Source of the DNA: Methylococcus sp. UBA6136
Lineage (GTDB): Bacteria; Pseudomonadota; Gammaproteobacteria; Methylococcales; Methylococcaceae
DNA: 42,074 bases
Assembly: GCA_002423305.1 (NCBI GenBank)
Contig: DIVI01000118.1
Span: 1 to 42,074, forward strand
Reading direction: 5' to 3'
The position numbers and the translations under genes are program-made. Below, in pieces: positions 1 to 8,634 of the stretch. Numbering within the stretch: position 1 is the first letter of the stretch; each line of letters begins with the position of its first letter. The notes under the pieces were generated by a model. That model had not been told where the DNA came from and did no database searches. It saw nothing but the letters and a program-made list of their open reading frames with translations.

Positions 1-933
1 GATTTCCATAAAGAAGTTATGCTGGGAGAGATAAGTCTTGATGCCGCGTGATAGAGCCACTCCCTGAAAATCATGAAAGAACGCGCCAATTCCATGTCCG
101 AAAATCCACTGCAAGCCGGTACTCCTCTCCTGCAAGCGGATGGCCTCGCTCCAGATTTCCCATCGTTCATCCTGGGCAAAGTGAGCCACGAAGTCATCAA
201 TGCGCGTCGAAAAGTTCGCCACGTTCCCCAGGTACAGAAACCCCACAATCATCGCCATGAGGATGAACAGCCTCCAGCGGAAATGCGGGGCCAGCCAAGG
301 GATAACCACCAGAGCGGAGCAAAGCACCGCAAGATAACCCGGTCGGGAACGAGTCTCCAGCAGAAGCCAGACATTACCCAAAAGCGCCAGGCCCATCACA
401 CAGCGAACCCTGAGTGACGGAGCGGACATCATCGAATACACCATGATGGGCAAAGTCATGACCGCATACAGTGACATGTAATGGATATTGGAAAACAGCC
501 CGAACTTCCCGTATCGCGGCCAGTGAGTCCACAACAGGTTGTAGGTCAGATTGGCAAAGACATAAACCATCAGAATCAGGCTGATGTTCTCAACAAAACC
601 ATCCAGCCCGGATTTTGATTGTGGCAAAACCGACACACCGAGCGCCGTGACCAGGCACCACAGCAGCGGATAAGGTGAGATACCATAGGCTTCTGGGGCC
701 ATCACAATCCCTTGGCAAAACAGGACCGTACCCATCACGAGAAGTCCCTTGAGCGCCCTCCCAATTGCAAGACTCTGCCTTGAAACCACCTGACCCAGCA
801 GCCCCAGAAAAATAACCCCCAACGCAACCGTGTAAAGGCCTCGCCCCAACAACAGGAGAAGCGCCAGCGAAAACACCCCGTACAGGGTAACCTGGCGGCC
901 CACGGCAAACAGGGGCAAAACTGGGTCAGTCAT
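1..933 (-). CDS. O-antigen ligase-like membrane protein (3' end cut by window edge)
   Basis: Translating the minus strand from the ATG at 933 gives at least 311 codons with no stop before the window edge, so the C-terminus is missing. The product is a polytopic inner-membrane protein with many hydrophobic helices. It carries features of the Wzy_C/O-antigen ligase family: an ETRSRPGYLA segment where these proteins have an Arg-rich loop next to a helix, and a later periplasmic-loop motif FGHGIG. Such proteins transfer or polymerise surface glycans. The ATG overlaps the stop of the upstream glycosyltransferase (ATGA), implying translational coupling and a joint role in surface polysaccharide assembly. 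The acceptor and sugar cannot be told from sequence, and a Wzy polymerase is an alternative. Confidence 0.8.
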   Translation of the reverse strand, partial: MTDPVLPLFAVGRQVTLYGVFSLALLLLLGRGLYTVALGVIFLGLLGQVVSRQSLAIGRALKGLLVMGTVLFCQGIVMAPEAYGISPYPLLWCLVTALGVSVLPQSKSGLDGFVENISLILMVYVFANLTYNLLWTHWPRYGKFGLFSNIHYMSLYAVMTLPIMVYSMMSAPSLRVRCVMGLALLGNVWLLLETRSRPGYLAVLCSALVVIPWLAPHFRWRLFILMAMIVGFLYLGNVANFSTRIDDFVAHFAQDERWEIWSEAIRLQERSTGLQWIFGHGIGAFFHDFQGVALSRGIKTYLSQHNFFMEI

Positions 934-2057
934 CGAGCGTCGACGGGCAAATCGGAAAACAACACGTCGAGATAACGCTGGGCGCTGTATTCGATGGTGA
1001 ACTCGGTGACCGCCCGTCTCAGGAAGTCGCTGGGCAATGGATTGTTCAACGTCTGCAGCATAGCCCTGGCCAGGGCCTCATGGTCGCCGACAGGCACCAA
1101 GAGTCCGTATTCCCCATCTGCCAGCGTCTCCCGAGGACCATAGGGACAGTCTGTGGACACCGAGGGAATGCCCAGCGCCAGCGCCTCAACCAATACGTTG
1201 CCGGAGCCTTCCCAGGCCGAAGACATTACAAACAGGGACGCCCTTTTCATATAGGCAAAGGGATTGGCACAAAAACCTAGGAGCGAAACCGACGCTGCAA
1301 GACCCAGTTCGGCGATCAGGCTCTCCAGCTCCGGCTGTAATGGCCCCTCACCTAGAATCATCAACCGACAATGTCTTTCCTGTCGCACCCGACCGAACGC
1401 CCTGATCAGAGTAGGAAAATCCTTTTCCGGGGTCAGCCGACCCGCGCCAACAATGATCGGAATATCCTCGTTGAACCAGGGGTGATCAACCGGCTCCCTT
1501 GCCTGTTCGGCGAGTTCCGGAGTAATCACGGGGTTACGAATGGCCACCACGCGATCCGGCGGCATTCCCGTAATCGCCAGCGTATCCTCGACCACTCCTT
1601 CGGAGACGCAGATGATCCTGTCGAGATAGGGGAATAGCCAGCGCATGGGCGCGGTTCTGAGCCATCGCTGCAACCGGGGTTTGTTCTTCAGAAAACCCGT
1701 CATGTTCATGTGAAGCTGCCCCACCAACCGGGTGTTCACGCGGGCTAGCCAATGCGCAATGATCGCCGCCCTCACGGCGCGATCCTTGGCCACCATCAAC
1801 ACATCTGGCCGCTCGCTCCGCAGATAGCGGATCAAGGCGGGTATGGCCATCTGCGAGTGCTTGACCTTGAGGTCAATGACGCGAATGTTCGGCCAGGGAA
1901 TCGAGGGGGGCTGCCCCCTTTTGGCAACGACCATCAACAGGTCCACCTTGACGTCCAGCCGGGAGAGGCCTTGGAGCAGGTTGAGGGTGACCCGCTCCAC
2001 ACCTCCGGTACCCGAAAAGGACACAAAGATCGCTAGATGCCTGTTTTTAGAACTCAT
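930..2057 (-). CDS. GT4-family glycosyltransferase
   Basis: A 375-residue GT-B fold glycosyltransferase of family 4. The N-terminal half has a FSGTGGVERV glycine-rich acceptor-side loop. The C-terminal half has the VGAGRLTPEKDF segment that opens the nucleotide-sugar domain and the EX7E element EGSGNVLVE followed by ALGIPSVSTDCPYGPRE. It probably adds a sugar to a lipid-linked surface glycan in the cytoplasm. I place the start at the ATG at 2057, which has GAGG five bases upstream; the frame stays open further upstream into the SDR gene, but that extension is Arg/Trp-rich and looks non-coding. Its stop overlaps the next gene, an O-antigen ligase-like protein. Confidence 0.88.
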   Translation of the reverse strand: MSSKNRHLAIFVSFSGTGGVERVTLNLLQGLSRLDVKVDLLMVVAKRGQPPSIPWPNIRVIDLKVKHSQMAIPALIRYLRSERPDVLMVAKDRAVRAAIIAHWLARVNTRLVGQLHMNMTGFLKNKPRLQRWLRTAPMRWLFPYLDRIICVSEGVVEDTLAITGMPPDRVVAIRNPVITPELAEQAREPVDHPWFNEDIPIIVGAGRLTPEKDFPTLIRAFGRVRQERHCRLMILGEGPLQPELESLIAELGLAASVSLLGFCANPFAYMKRASLFVMSSAWEGSGNVLVEALALGIPSVSTDCPYGPRETLADGEYGLLVPVGDHEALARAMLQTLNNPLPSDFLRRAVTEFTIEYSAQRYLDVLFSDLPVDAR

Positions 2058-2097
2058 AGTGCCTCGAATATAGGGAAGGATTCTTCGGACCGAAACC

Positions 2098-2943
2098 CTA
2101 ACCCACCTTCCCCAACATCCAGTCCAGCGCTCGGCCCGGCAGAACCCGTTTGAGATAGCCAAACAAGTAGGTGGGAAAAGTCACGTAATAGCGGGCTCTG
2201 GGCCGCCTTGACTCCAGTGCATGAACAACTTTATCGACAACTGCCTCGGGCCCGAGAGTGAAGGGAACCGCTGGCCCCTCCTTTTGCAGTCGAGCCTCCA
2301 TCAATCGATAGGTTTCCTGGTGCGGGCTATTCTCGACAAGGATGTTCTTGCGGTACATGGTGTAGGCATTGTCACGAAACCGACTGAGAATTGGGCCGGG
2401 CTCAATGATCGAAACATGAATACCCGTTCCCCGCAGTTCCAACCTCAGCGTGTCGGAAAGACCTTCCAGGGCAAACTTGCTGGCATTGTAGGCACCCCGG
2501 TAACGCATGGCAGCAAACCCCAGCACTGAGCTGTTCTGAATGATGCGGCCAGCGCCCTGGCGGCGCATGACGGGTATGACCAAATTGGTCAGTTCGTGCG
2601 TGCCAAATAGATTGGTTTCGAACTGCTCGCGCAGCACCTCCCGACTAAGATCTTCAACCGCTCCGGGTTGTCCATAGGCTCCGTTATTGAAGAGGGCAAA
2701 AAGTACACCGCCAGTCGCGTCAAGGACTTGGCTTACCGCGGAGCGGATCGAAGCGGAATCGGCCAGATCCAGGCAAAAGGCCTCAAACCCCTCTTCTCCC
2801 AGCCGCTCTGCATCCAGCGGACTCCTGGCCGTTGCCAGCACCCGATAACCGCGCTGACGAAGTTGATGAGCGGCACACAGCCCAATACCCGAGGAGCAAC
2901 CGGTAATCAGAACGGTTTTGGATAGTGGTGTGGACCTGATCAA
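2098..2943 (-). CDS. Short-chain dehydrogenase/reductase (SDR)
   Basis: A 281-residue classical SDR. The NAD(P)-binding motif TGCSSGIG is at residues 14-21, an NNGAYG variant of the NNAG motif is near 86-91, and the catalytic Ser139-Tyr152-x3-Lys156 set is present (YNASK). The substrate is unknown. The start is a TTG at 2943 that overlaps the mrcB stop in a TTGA, with a strong GAGGAG ribosome site six bases upstream (inside mrcB); there is no alternative methionine before the cofactor motif. It sits between mrcB and two polysaccharide genes, so a role in envelope lipid or sugar metabolism is possible but not shown. Confidence 0.88.
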   Translation of the reverse strand: MIRSTPLSKTVLITGCSSGIGLCAAHQLRQRGYRVLATARSPLDAERLGEEGFEAFCLDLADSASIRSAVSQVLDATGGVLFALFNNGAYGQPGAVEDLSREVLREQFETNLFGTHELTNLVIPVMRRQGAGRIIQNSSVLGFAAMRYRGAYNASKFALEGLSDTLRLELRGTGIHVSIIEPGPILSRFRDNAYTMYRKNILVENSPHQETYRLMEARLQKEGPAVPFTLGPEAVVDKVVHALESRRPRARYYVTFPTYLFGYLKRVLPGRALDWMLGKVG

Positions 2944-5315
2944 AAAAGCTCCTCAACCCGACGATCCCCCGCAGGCTTGTTTTTGCGGGTCGTCGCCGAT
3001 TTAACGCTATCGGCGTTGCCATCGCCGCCGCCACCGCAACCTGAGACCCGATCAGGCGCGGACCCCTTGATGAATGGCATGGAAATCGCACCGGAGCAAC
3101 CCGAATCGGAACGCCCTCCTCTTTGCGCATCGACCCAAATCAGATCAATGTTTTCGGGCTGATCCAGCTCCAGCGGTTCGCGACTCACCCTCTTCATCGC
3201 TGTCGCCCAGATCCTCAAGGCACCCTCCGCCCCCGTTAGGCCGGCCGGCTGATTGTCATCACGCCCAATCCAGACGACACCGAGATAGTCGCCGGTGAAA
3301 CCCGCGAACCAACTATCCCGCATGTCATTGGTGGTCCCGGTTTTACCGGCAGGTTCGAGGCGGGCGGGCATAAGATTCAAACCTGGTTTTCCGGTCCCAC
3401 TGCGCATGACCTCCTTAAGCAGCATATTCACCATGAATACCGCCGAGGCATCGACGGATTGCCGAACATCAAGGCCGAAACGTTGCAGCATCCTGCCCTC
3501 TGGGGAGACGACGGCCTGAATGCCGCGAAGAGGTGTGACAAAACCATCGCTGGCGAGGGTTTGATACATCTGGGCGACCTCTAGCGGCGAGAGCGTTGCG
3601 GTTCCCAACAGCAGTGACGGCAACATCTCCACAGGCCGTTCCACACCAAGGCGCCGCAGGGTTTGCGCCGTATGTGCAATACCGACATCCATGCCCAACC
3701 TGACTGTCGCAAGGTTATAGGAATGGACTAAGGCCTTGAACAAGGGAATGGCCCCATGTTCACGTCCATCAAAGTTCTTGGGTGCCCAGGTGTAACCGGG
3801 GCTCTTGACCTGTATCGCGGTGTCCTGAAGTAAGGTCGACACCGTGTACTGATCGGAATTTTCCAAAGCGGTCAAATACACCACGGGTTTATAGAGCGAG
3901 CCGATCTGTCGATAAGCATCCAGGGCGCGATTGAATCCGGTGGATTCGGGGTCTCTCCCCCCCATCAGCGCTGCTATTTCTCCCGTGCTTCGCCGGGTCA
4001 AAATGGCCGCGCCTTGGAGTGGGGGGGTTTTTCTACGACCATCGAGGCTGTCCAGTTGATTGACCACCACAGCCTGGAGTTGCTTTTGCACGTTGACGTC
4101 CAGGGTCGTGAAAACCTTGAGACCCTCAGAGGTAAGGTCCTCCGCCCGATATTCTCTCTGCAGCTGGCGGCGGACAAGATCCATGAAGGCTGGATAGCGG
4201 GTGATTGACTGATGCGGGTCGGCAACCACGTCCAGTGGATGAGACTTGGCTTCGTTAGCCAAAGCAATTTCAATAAAGCCTTGCGCCACCATCTCATCGA
4301 GAATCAGATCTCGCCGTTTCAAAACCCTGTCGGGCGTCTTGTAGGGGTCGTAATAGGAAGGACCTCGCACCAAAGAAACCAGCAAAGCAATGTGATGAAG
4401 CTCCAGTTCCTCGATGGATCGGCCAAAGTAATACTGGCTAGCCAAGCCGAAACCATGAACGGCCCTTGAGCCATCCTGACCCAGATAAATTTCGTTGAGA
4501 TAGGCTTCCAGGATCTCTTGCTTGGAATAGCGGGCATCCAGGATGACCGCCATCACGATCTCGTTGATTTTGCGCCACCAGGTACGCTCGGAGGATAGGT
4601 AAAAGTTCTTGACCAGCTGTTGGGTCAGCGTGCTGCCGCCCTGGACAATGCCTCCAGCACGGACATTGACAAAGACAGCCCGCAGAATGCCTCGCAGCGA
4701 GACGCCATGATGGCCATAAAAATCATGATCCTCACTCGCGAACAGTGCGTTCAGGAGATCATCAGGGGCTTGATCCAGCTTGATCAGTACACGATCTTCC
4801 CGGCGGGCAGGATAGAAACTGCCGATTTGTGCCGGCTCCATACGCAAGAGGGGTACTGCTTTACCAGAGGTCATGTCCTCCAGGAGGAGGATCTGATCCT
4901 GGGAAAATTGTGCGCGCAATTCCCGAGCCGGCTCAGGTTTGTCCGGGAACTGAAAATTCCGGGTCTTGAAGACTACTTCATCGCCCAACCGAATGAAGCT
5001 CCCCTGCGTCGAAAGCTGGGCATCCTTTCGGTATTTGAGTTCATGCAGCAGCCACTCGAAGCCGTCTGCATCATAAGGCGCGCCAACAAAAATTTCGGCT
5101 GAACTGGCATAGACCCGGGCGGGCAAAGCCCAACGCTTGCCTTCAAACTGCTCGCGAACCAAACGGTCCTCATAGCCCACATAGGCCACCACCGCCGCGA
5201 GAACGAATGGCGTCAGGTAAAGGAAGAATCGACCGATAGTCGATAAAAATGAGCGGGGCTTTTTTTGCACTCGTCGAGTAGAACGCCGACTCCTCTCCGA
5301 CTTATCGGCCCTCAC
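2940..5315 (-). CDS. mrcB: Penicillin-binding protein 1B, bifunctional peptidoglycan synthase
   Basis: A 791-residue class A PBP that polymerises lipid II and crosslinks the glycan in the periplasm. In order: a basic cytoplasmic tail, one transmembrane helix (about 27-47), a UB2H-like linker (about 60-150), a GT51 domain with catalytic Glu195 in SEDHDFYGHHG and GGSTLTQQLVKNF at 226-238, and a transpeptidase domain with Ser473-LYK, SYN at 532-534 and KTG at 658-660. The C-terminal tail is Gly/Ser/Cys-rich, as in many gammaproteobacterial PBP1B proteins. The start is GTG at 5315 with GGAGAG upstream. The UB2H region separates it from PBP1A. Its stop overlaps the SDR start. Confidence 0.95.
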   Translation of the reverse strand: MRADKSERSRRSTRRVQKKPRSFLSTIGRFFLYLTPFVLAAVVAYVGYEDRLVREQFEGKRWALPARVYASSAEIFVGAPYDADGFEWLLHELKYRKDAQLSTQGSFIRLGDEVVFKTRNFQFPDKPEPARELRAQFSQDQILLLEDMTSGKAVPLLRMEPAQIGSFYPARREDRVLIKLDQAPDDLLNALFASEDHDFYGHHGVSLRGILRAVFVNVRAGGIVQGGSTLTQQLVKNFYLSSERTWWRKINEIVMAVILDARYSKQEILEAYLNEIYLGQDGSRAVHGFGLASQYYFGRSIEELELHHIALLVSLVRGPSYYDPYKTPDRVLKRRDLILDEMVAQGFIEIALANEAKSHPLDVVADPHQSITRYPAFMDLVRRQLQREYRAEDLTSEGLKVFTTLDVNVQKQLQAVVVNQLDSLDGRRKTPPLQGAAILTRRSTGEIAALMGGRDPESTGFNRALDAYRQIGSLYKPVVYLTALENSDQYTVSTLLQDTAIQVKSPGYTWAPKNFDGREHGAIPLFKALVHSYNLATVRLGMDVGIAHTAQTLRRLGVERPVEMLPSLLLGTATLSPLEVAQMYQTLASDGFVTPLRGIQAVVSPEGRMLQRFGLDVRQSVDASAVFMVNMLLKEVMRSGTGKPGLNLMPARLEPAGKTGTTNDMRDSWFAGFTGDYLGVVWIGRDDNQPAGLTGAEGALRIWATAMKRVSREPLELDQPENIDLIWVDAQRGGRSDSGCSGAISMPFIKGSAPDRVSGCGGGGDGNADSVKSATTRKNKPAGDRRVEELF

Positions 5316-5434
5316 TGCGCAACTCTCCGCGGCCTATGTAATTTCATCGACCCTGTCACCCATCGACTCGTGCCCTCAAAGCCTAGACCGATATGCACCA
5401 TCTGACCATCGCACGAGGGCGCCATGCATCCAGC

Positions 5435-5989
5435 CTAGCGGTTGATCAGATTCAGGAATTCCGATCGGGTGCTGATCTGCTTGCGGAACAATCCCAACAT
5501 CGCGGACGTAGTCATGACTGAGTTCTGCTTCTCGACACCCCGCATCATCATGCACAAGTGTTTGGCCTCGATCACGACGGCTACCCCGACCGGATCAATA
5601 GCTGTCTGCAAAGCGGTGGCAATCTGGTTGGTCAGTCGCTCCTGAATCTGAAGGCGACGGGCATACATATCGACGATGCGCGCCACCTTGGACAAGCCAA
5701 TGACTTTCCCCTTGGGCAGGTAGGCAACGTGGCATTTGCCGATGAAAGGGAGTAAGTGATGCTCGCACAACGAATATAGCTCGATATCCTTGACGATCAC
5801 CATGTCTTCGGTGTCGGCCTCAAAGATGGCGTTATTCAGCACATCATCCAGGCTACGGGTATAGCCATTGTTGATAAAGCGGAACGCCGCCGCTGCGCGT
5901 TTAGGGGTGTCGACCAAGCCCTCACGCGTCACGTCTTCCCCTATTTCCTGGATGATTTGGGAAAACAGTTGCTCCATCTGGTCTTGCAT
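5435..5989 (-). CDS. folE: GTP cyclohydrolase I
   Basis: A 184-residue enzyme that converts GTP to 7,8-dihydroneopterin triphosphate, the first step of tetrahydrofolate synthesis. The zinc ligands of the canonical type IA enzyme are visible: Cys75 and His78 in SLCEHHLLPF, and Cys146 in KHLCMMMRGV. The length fits the short form of the family. The ATG at 5989 has only a weak GGTGAT ribosome site. It is followed after about 120 bases by mrcB and preceded by dusA on the same strand, separated by 57 bases, so it may have its own promoter. Queuosine synthesis is another possible use of the product. Confidence 0.95.
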   Translation of the reverse strand: MQDQMEQLFSQIIQEIGEDVTREGLVDTPKRAAAAFRFINNGYTRSLDDVLNNAIFEADTEDMVIVKDIELYSLCEHHLLPFIGKCHVAYLPKGKVIGLSKVARIVDMYARRLQIQERLTNQIATALQTAIDPVGVAVVIEAKHLCMMMRGVEKQNSVMTTSAMLGLFRKQISTRSEFLNLINR

Positions 5990-6046
5990 GTCATATCACC
6001 GAAATTCGAGAGGGGTTAAGTATACCCCGGCCAGAACGCTTGCTGA

Positions 6047-7033
6047 TCAGGCTGACCTGAGCCAGTCCTGCTCAAGAACGTCCCTGAGCTCCTTCACACC
6101 CGCCGAGCGCTGGGTGGCCGCTTCACCCAGATGCCGCCGCCAAAGTCGTCCACCGGGCTGACCGTGGTAGAGACCGAGCAAGTGGCGACTCATGGAGTGA
6201 AGACGAACACCGCGATCCAGCTCCCCCTGAATATAAGGCAACATGGACTCGACGACGGCCCGTCGAGGGAGGGGCGAATCAGCCTCGCCGAATAGCAGAC
6301 GATCGGCATCGGCCAGCAGATAAGGATTATGGTAAGCCGCACGGCCTATCATCACGCCGTCGAAAGTTTCAAGGTGAACCTTCGCTTGATCAAGCGATTG
6401 GATTCCGCCGTTAAGAATGATTCCCTGCCGGGGAAAATCGCGTTTGATCTGCGCTGCAATGTCATAGCGCAATGGCGGAACCTCTCGGTTTTCCCTAGGC
6501 GAGAGCCCACTGAGCCAGGCCTTGCGTGCATGAATAATGAAAGTTTCGCAACCCGCCGCCGATACTGCGGAGATAAAGTGGGCCAGCTCTTCATAGGAGT
6601 CGCGCTCATCAATCCCGATGCGGGTTTTCACTGTCACCGGAATCCTGACAGCACTGGCCATGGCTGCGACACATTCCGCTACCAGCTCCGGTTCAGCCAT
6701 TAAGCAGGCGCCAAAGCGACCGCGTTGCACGCGATCGCTCGGGCAGCCGACATTTAGGTTGATCTCATCATAACCCCAGCCTTCTCCAATGCGAGCACAC
6801 TCGGCAAGCTCGTCCGGATCACTACCTCCCAACTGCAGCGCCAACGGCTTTTCCGCAAGATTGAACCCGAGCAAGCGATCCCGGTGGCCATGCAAAACCG
6901 CCCCCGTTGTCACCATCTCGGTGTAAAGCAGCACCCGACGGGAGATCAGTCGCAGAAAGAATCGGCAATGCCGATCCGTCCAGTCGAGCATGGGTGCAAC
7001 GGAAAGGGTTCGGCTTAAGGGAATCGCAGACAA
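6047..7033 (-). CDS. dusA: tRNA-dihydrouridine synthase A
   Basis: A 328-residue FMN enzyme that reduces uridines in the tRNA D-loop. The N-terminal SVAPMLDWTDRHCR signature, catalytic Cys97 in NVGCPSD, the GRFGACLM segment, HARKAWLSGLSPRENR and the phosphate-binding LNGGI and GVMIGRAAY segments identify the DusA subgroup rather than DusB or DusC. The only start upstream of the conserved N-terminal motif is TTG at 7033; no ATG or GTG exists before the upstream in-frame stop and there is no clear ribosome site, so the start is the weakest part of the call. It lies between an unknown membrane protein gene and folE. Confidence 0.93.
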   Translation of the reverse strand: MSAIPLSRTLSVAPMLDWTDRHCRFFLRLISRRVLLYTEMVTTGAVLHGHRDRLLGFNLAEKPLALQLGGSDPDELAECARIGEGWGYDEINLNVGCPSDRVQRGRFGACLMAEPELVAECVAAMASAVRIPVTVKTRIGIDERDSYEELAHFISAVSAAGCETFIIHARKAWLSGLSPRENREVPPLRYDIAAQIKRDFPRQGIILNGGIQSLDQAKVHLETFDGVMIGRAAYHNPYLLADADRLLFGEADSPLPRRAVVESMLPYIQGELDRGVRLHSMSRHLLGLYHGQPGGRLWRRHLGEAATQRSAGVKELRDVLEQDWLRSA

Positions 7034-7107
7034 TGGCGCGGGGAGTGAATGGCGAATTCGTGCAGCACGCTATACCACTGCCGAAACGGTTGATTGAGGC
7101 AGCGGAT

Positions 7108-7779
7108 CTAGCGGCGCCGCGCCAACAGAGCTGGCTTGGATACCCTTGGCGGCAAGAGGGCCGACTGCCGGCGGGATTCGATCCAGTAGCGACCGGCCAG
7201 AACGGCACCGCCCGCGATCAGACCGGTCAGACAGAGATAAAGCAATATCCGTAGCCGGGAAATTTCGTTCAGCATCTCGCCGTGGGCAATAGCCCCTCCG
7301 GAAGCCATGGCCAGCGACTGATAACGAGGATGCTCGCGCACCGCCTCATCGATCCCGATAGAGCCCGCCATGCTGGAATAGTTCTCCAGCGCCTTGAGGT
7401 CGTTCTGAAGGGTATCGAACAGCTGCAGATCCTCTGTACTCACCTTGCCCAGCGAGATATCACGCTCAAGTGACTTGAGCCGAATCTCGACAGAATCAGC
7501 CAGCAATCCATGCAGCCGGTTGCGAAGAATCTCCATCTGTTGCCCCATGGCATCCAGTCGGCCGCCTCCCACAGCCTCGGTCGCCAACCTGGATTCCATA
7601 TCGGCCAACCGGGTGTGGAACTGATGGAACAACAGGGCCAGGATGATAAAAAAGACCAGGAAACCGAGTATGACCGGACGCTGATAAGCGGTCTGAACGG
7701 GCGGCAAGCTCCGTCCGGACAGCTGTCGCCGCCGGGATGGTGTGGCCGATTCCTGCTCGCCGTGTCGTGAAGCTGGCAT
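7108..7779 (-). CDS. Unknown membrane protein with two helices and a coiled-coil-like middle
   Basis: I do not recognise this 223-residue protein. It has a basic, Ser/Arg-rich N-terminal tail (about 1-33), a transmembrane helix at about 36-52 (VILGFLVFFIILALLF), a charged, heptad-like stretch from about 55 to 135, and a second helix near 178-198 (LYLCLTGLIAGGAVLAG) followed by a basic tail. This predicts both ends in the cytoplasm and a periplasmic helical domain of about 120 residues, a layout seen in sensory or scaffold proteins, but no output domain is present. It sits between pdxJ and dusA on the same strand with gaps of 86 and 74 bases, so coupling is loose. ATG at 7779. Confidence 0.7.
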   Translation of the reverse strand: MPASRHGEQESATPSRRRQLSGRSLPPVQTAYQRPVILGFLVFFIILALLFHQFHTRLADMESRLATEAVGGGRLDAMGQQMEILRNRLHGLLADSVEIRLKSLERDISLGKVSTEDLQLFDTLQNDLKALENYSSMAGSIGIDEAVREHPRYQSLAMASGGAIAHGEMLNEISRLRILLYLCLTGLIAGGAVLAGRYWIESRRQSALLPPRVSKPALLARRR

Positions 7780-7865
7780 ACCAAATTAGGCGGATTACAC
7801 CGAAATGCAACCCACAGCGCCCTCAAGTTAGGTGATTTAGCGGGGCGGAAACTATCGCAGAATGG

Positions 7866-8627
7866 CTAAGCGGGGTCAATTGAAGCGGCCGCCCGAGCCG
7901 TTTCCATGATGGACTTCATGTCACGAACCGCCTGATCGAGGCCCGAGAAAAGTGCACGGGCGATGATGGAATGACCGATATTCAACTCCCGAAACTCCGG
8001 AATTCGGCAGACATCGGCGACATTATGGTAATGAAGCCCATGACCGGCATTGACAACAAGCCCCAGGCTGGCCGCCCGCTGCGCTGCAACCCGGAGACGC
8101 TCCAATTCCTGCAGCCGCTCCCCCGATGTAAACGCGTCCGCATAATGACCGGTATGCAGCTCGACAACCGGCGCTCCGGCCCGGACGGCTGCCTCGATTT
8201 GAGGTGTGTCGGCATCGATAAAGAGAGAAACCTCGATTCCCGACTCACCGAGCGCCGCGCAGGCTGCCTTTACCCGGTCGAAGTTACCCACAACATCCAG
8301 TCCGCCCTCGGTGGTGAGTTCCTCGCGCTTTTCGGGCACCAAACAACAGGCGCCGGGGCGGACGGTGACGGCCATCTCCACCATCGCGTCGGTGACGGCC
8401 ATTTCCAGATTCAGCCGGGTTTGCAACATACGGCTCAGCAGTTCGATGTCCCTGTCCTGTATATGCCGCCTGTCCTCGCGCAGATGGGCGGTTATGCCGT
8501 CCGCTCCGGCCTGCTCGGCCATCAACGCGGCATGGATGACCTCGGGAAAGCAGGTTCCGCGCGCCTGACGCACGGTTGCAATATGGTCTATGTTGACCCC
8601 CAACAGGATGGGTGATGTCGCGCTCAT
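7866..8627 (-). CDS. pdxJ: Pyridoxine 5'-phosphate synthase
   Basis: A 253-residue TIM-barrel enzyme that condenses 1-deoxy-xylulose 5-phosphate with 3-amino-2-oxopropyl phosphate to form pyridoxine 5'-phosphate (the DXP-dependent vitamin B6 pathway). Family signatures are LGVNIDHIATVRQARG at the N-terminus, GADGITAHLREDRRHI, a CCLVPEKREELTTEGG stretch and VELHTGHYA. I chose the ATG at 8627, giving the usual family length; an upstream start at 8663 would add 12 residues inside recO. The 7-base gap to recO matches the conserved era-recO-pdxJ operon order, usually followed by acpS, which is absent here. Confidence 0.95.
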   Translation of the reverse strand: MSATSPILLGVNIDHIATVRQARGTCFPEVIHAALMAEQAGADGITAHLREDRRHIQDRDIELLSRMLQTRLNLEMAVTDAMVEMAVTVRPGACCLVPEKREELTTEGGLDVVGNFDRVKAACAALGESGIEVSLFIDADTPQIEAAVRAGAPVVELHTGHYADAFTSGERLQELERLRVAAQRAASLGLVVNAGHGLHYHNVADVCRIPEFRELNIGHSIIARALFSGLDQAVRDMKSIMETARAAASIDPA

Positions 8628-8634
8628 GATCGCA

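Noticed and set aside
73..417. Plus-strand open frame of 114 codons
   Set aside because: It is antisense to the O-antigen ligase-like gene, whose minus-strand frame is open across the entire stretch with clear family motifs.
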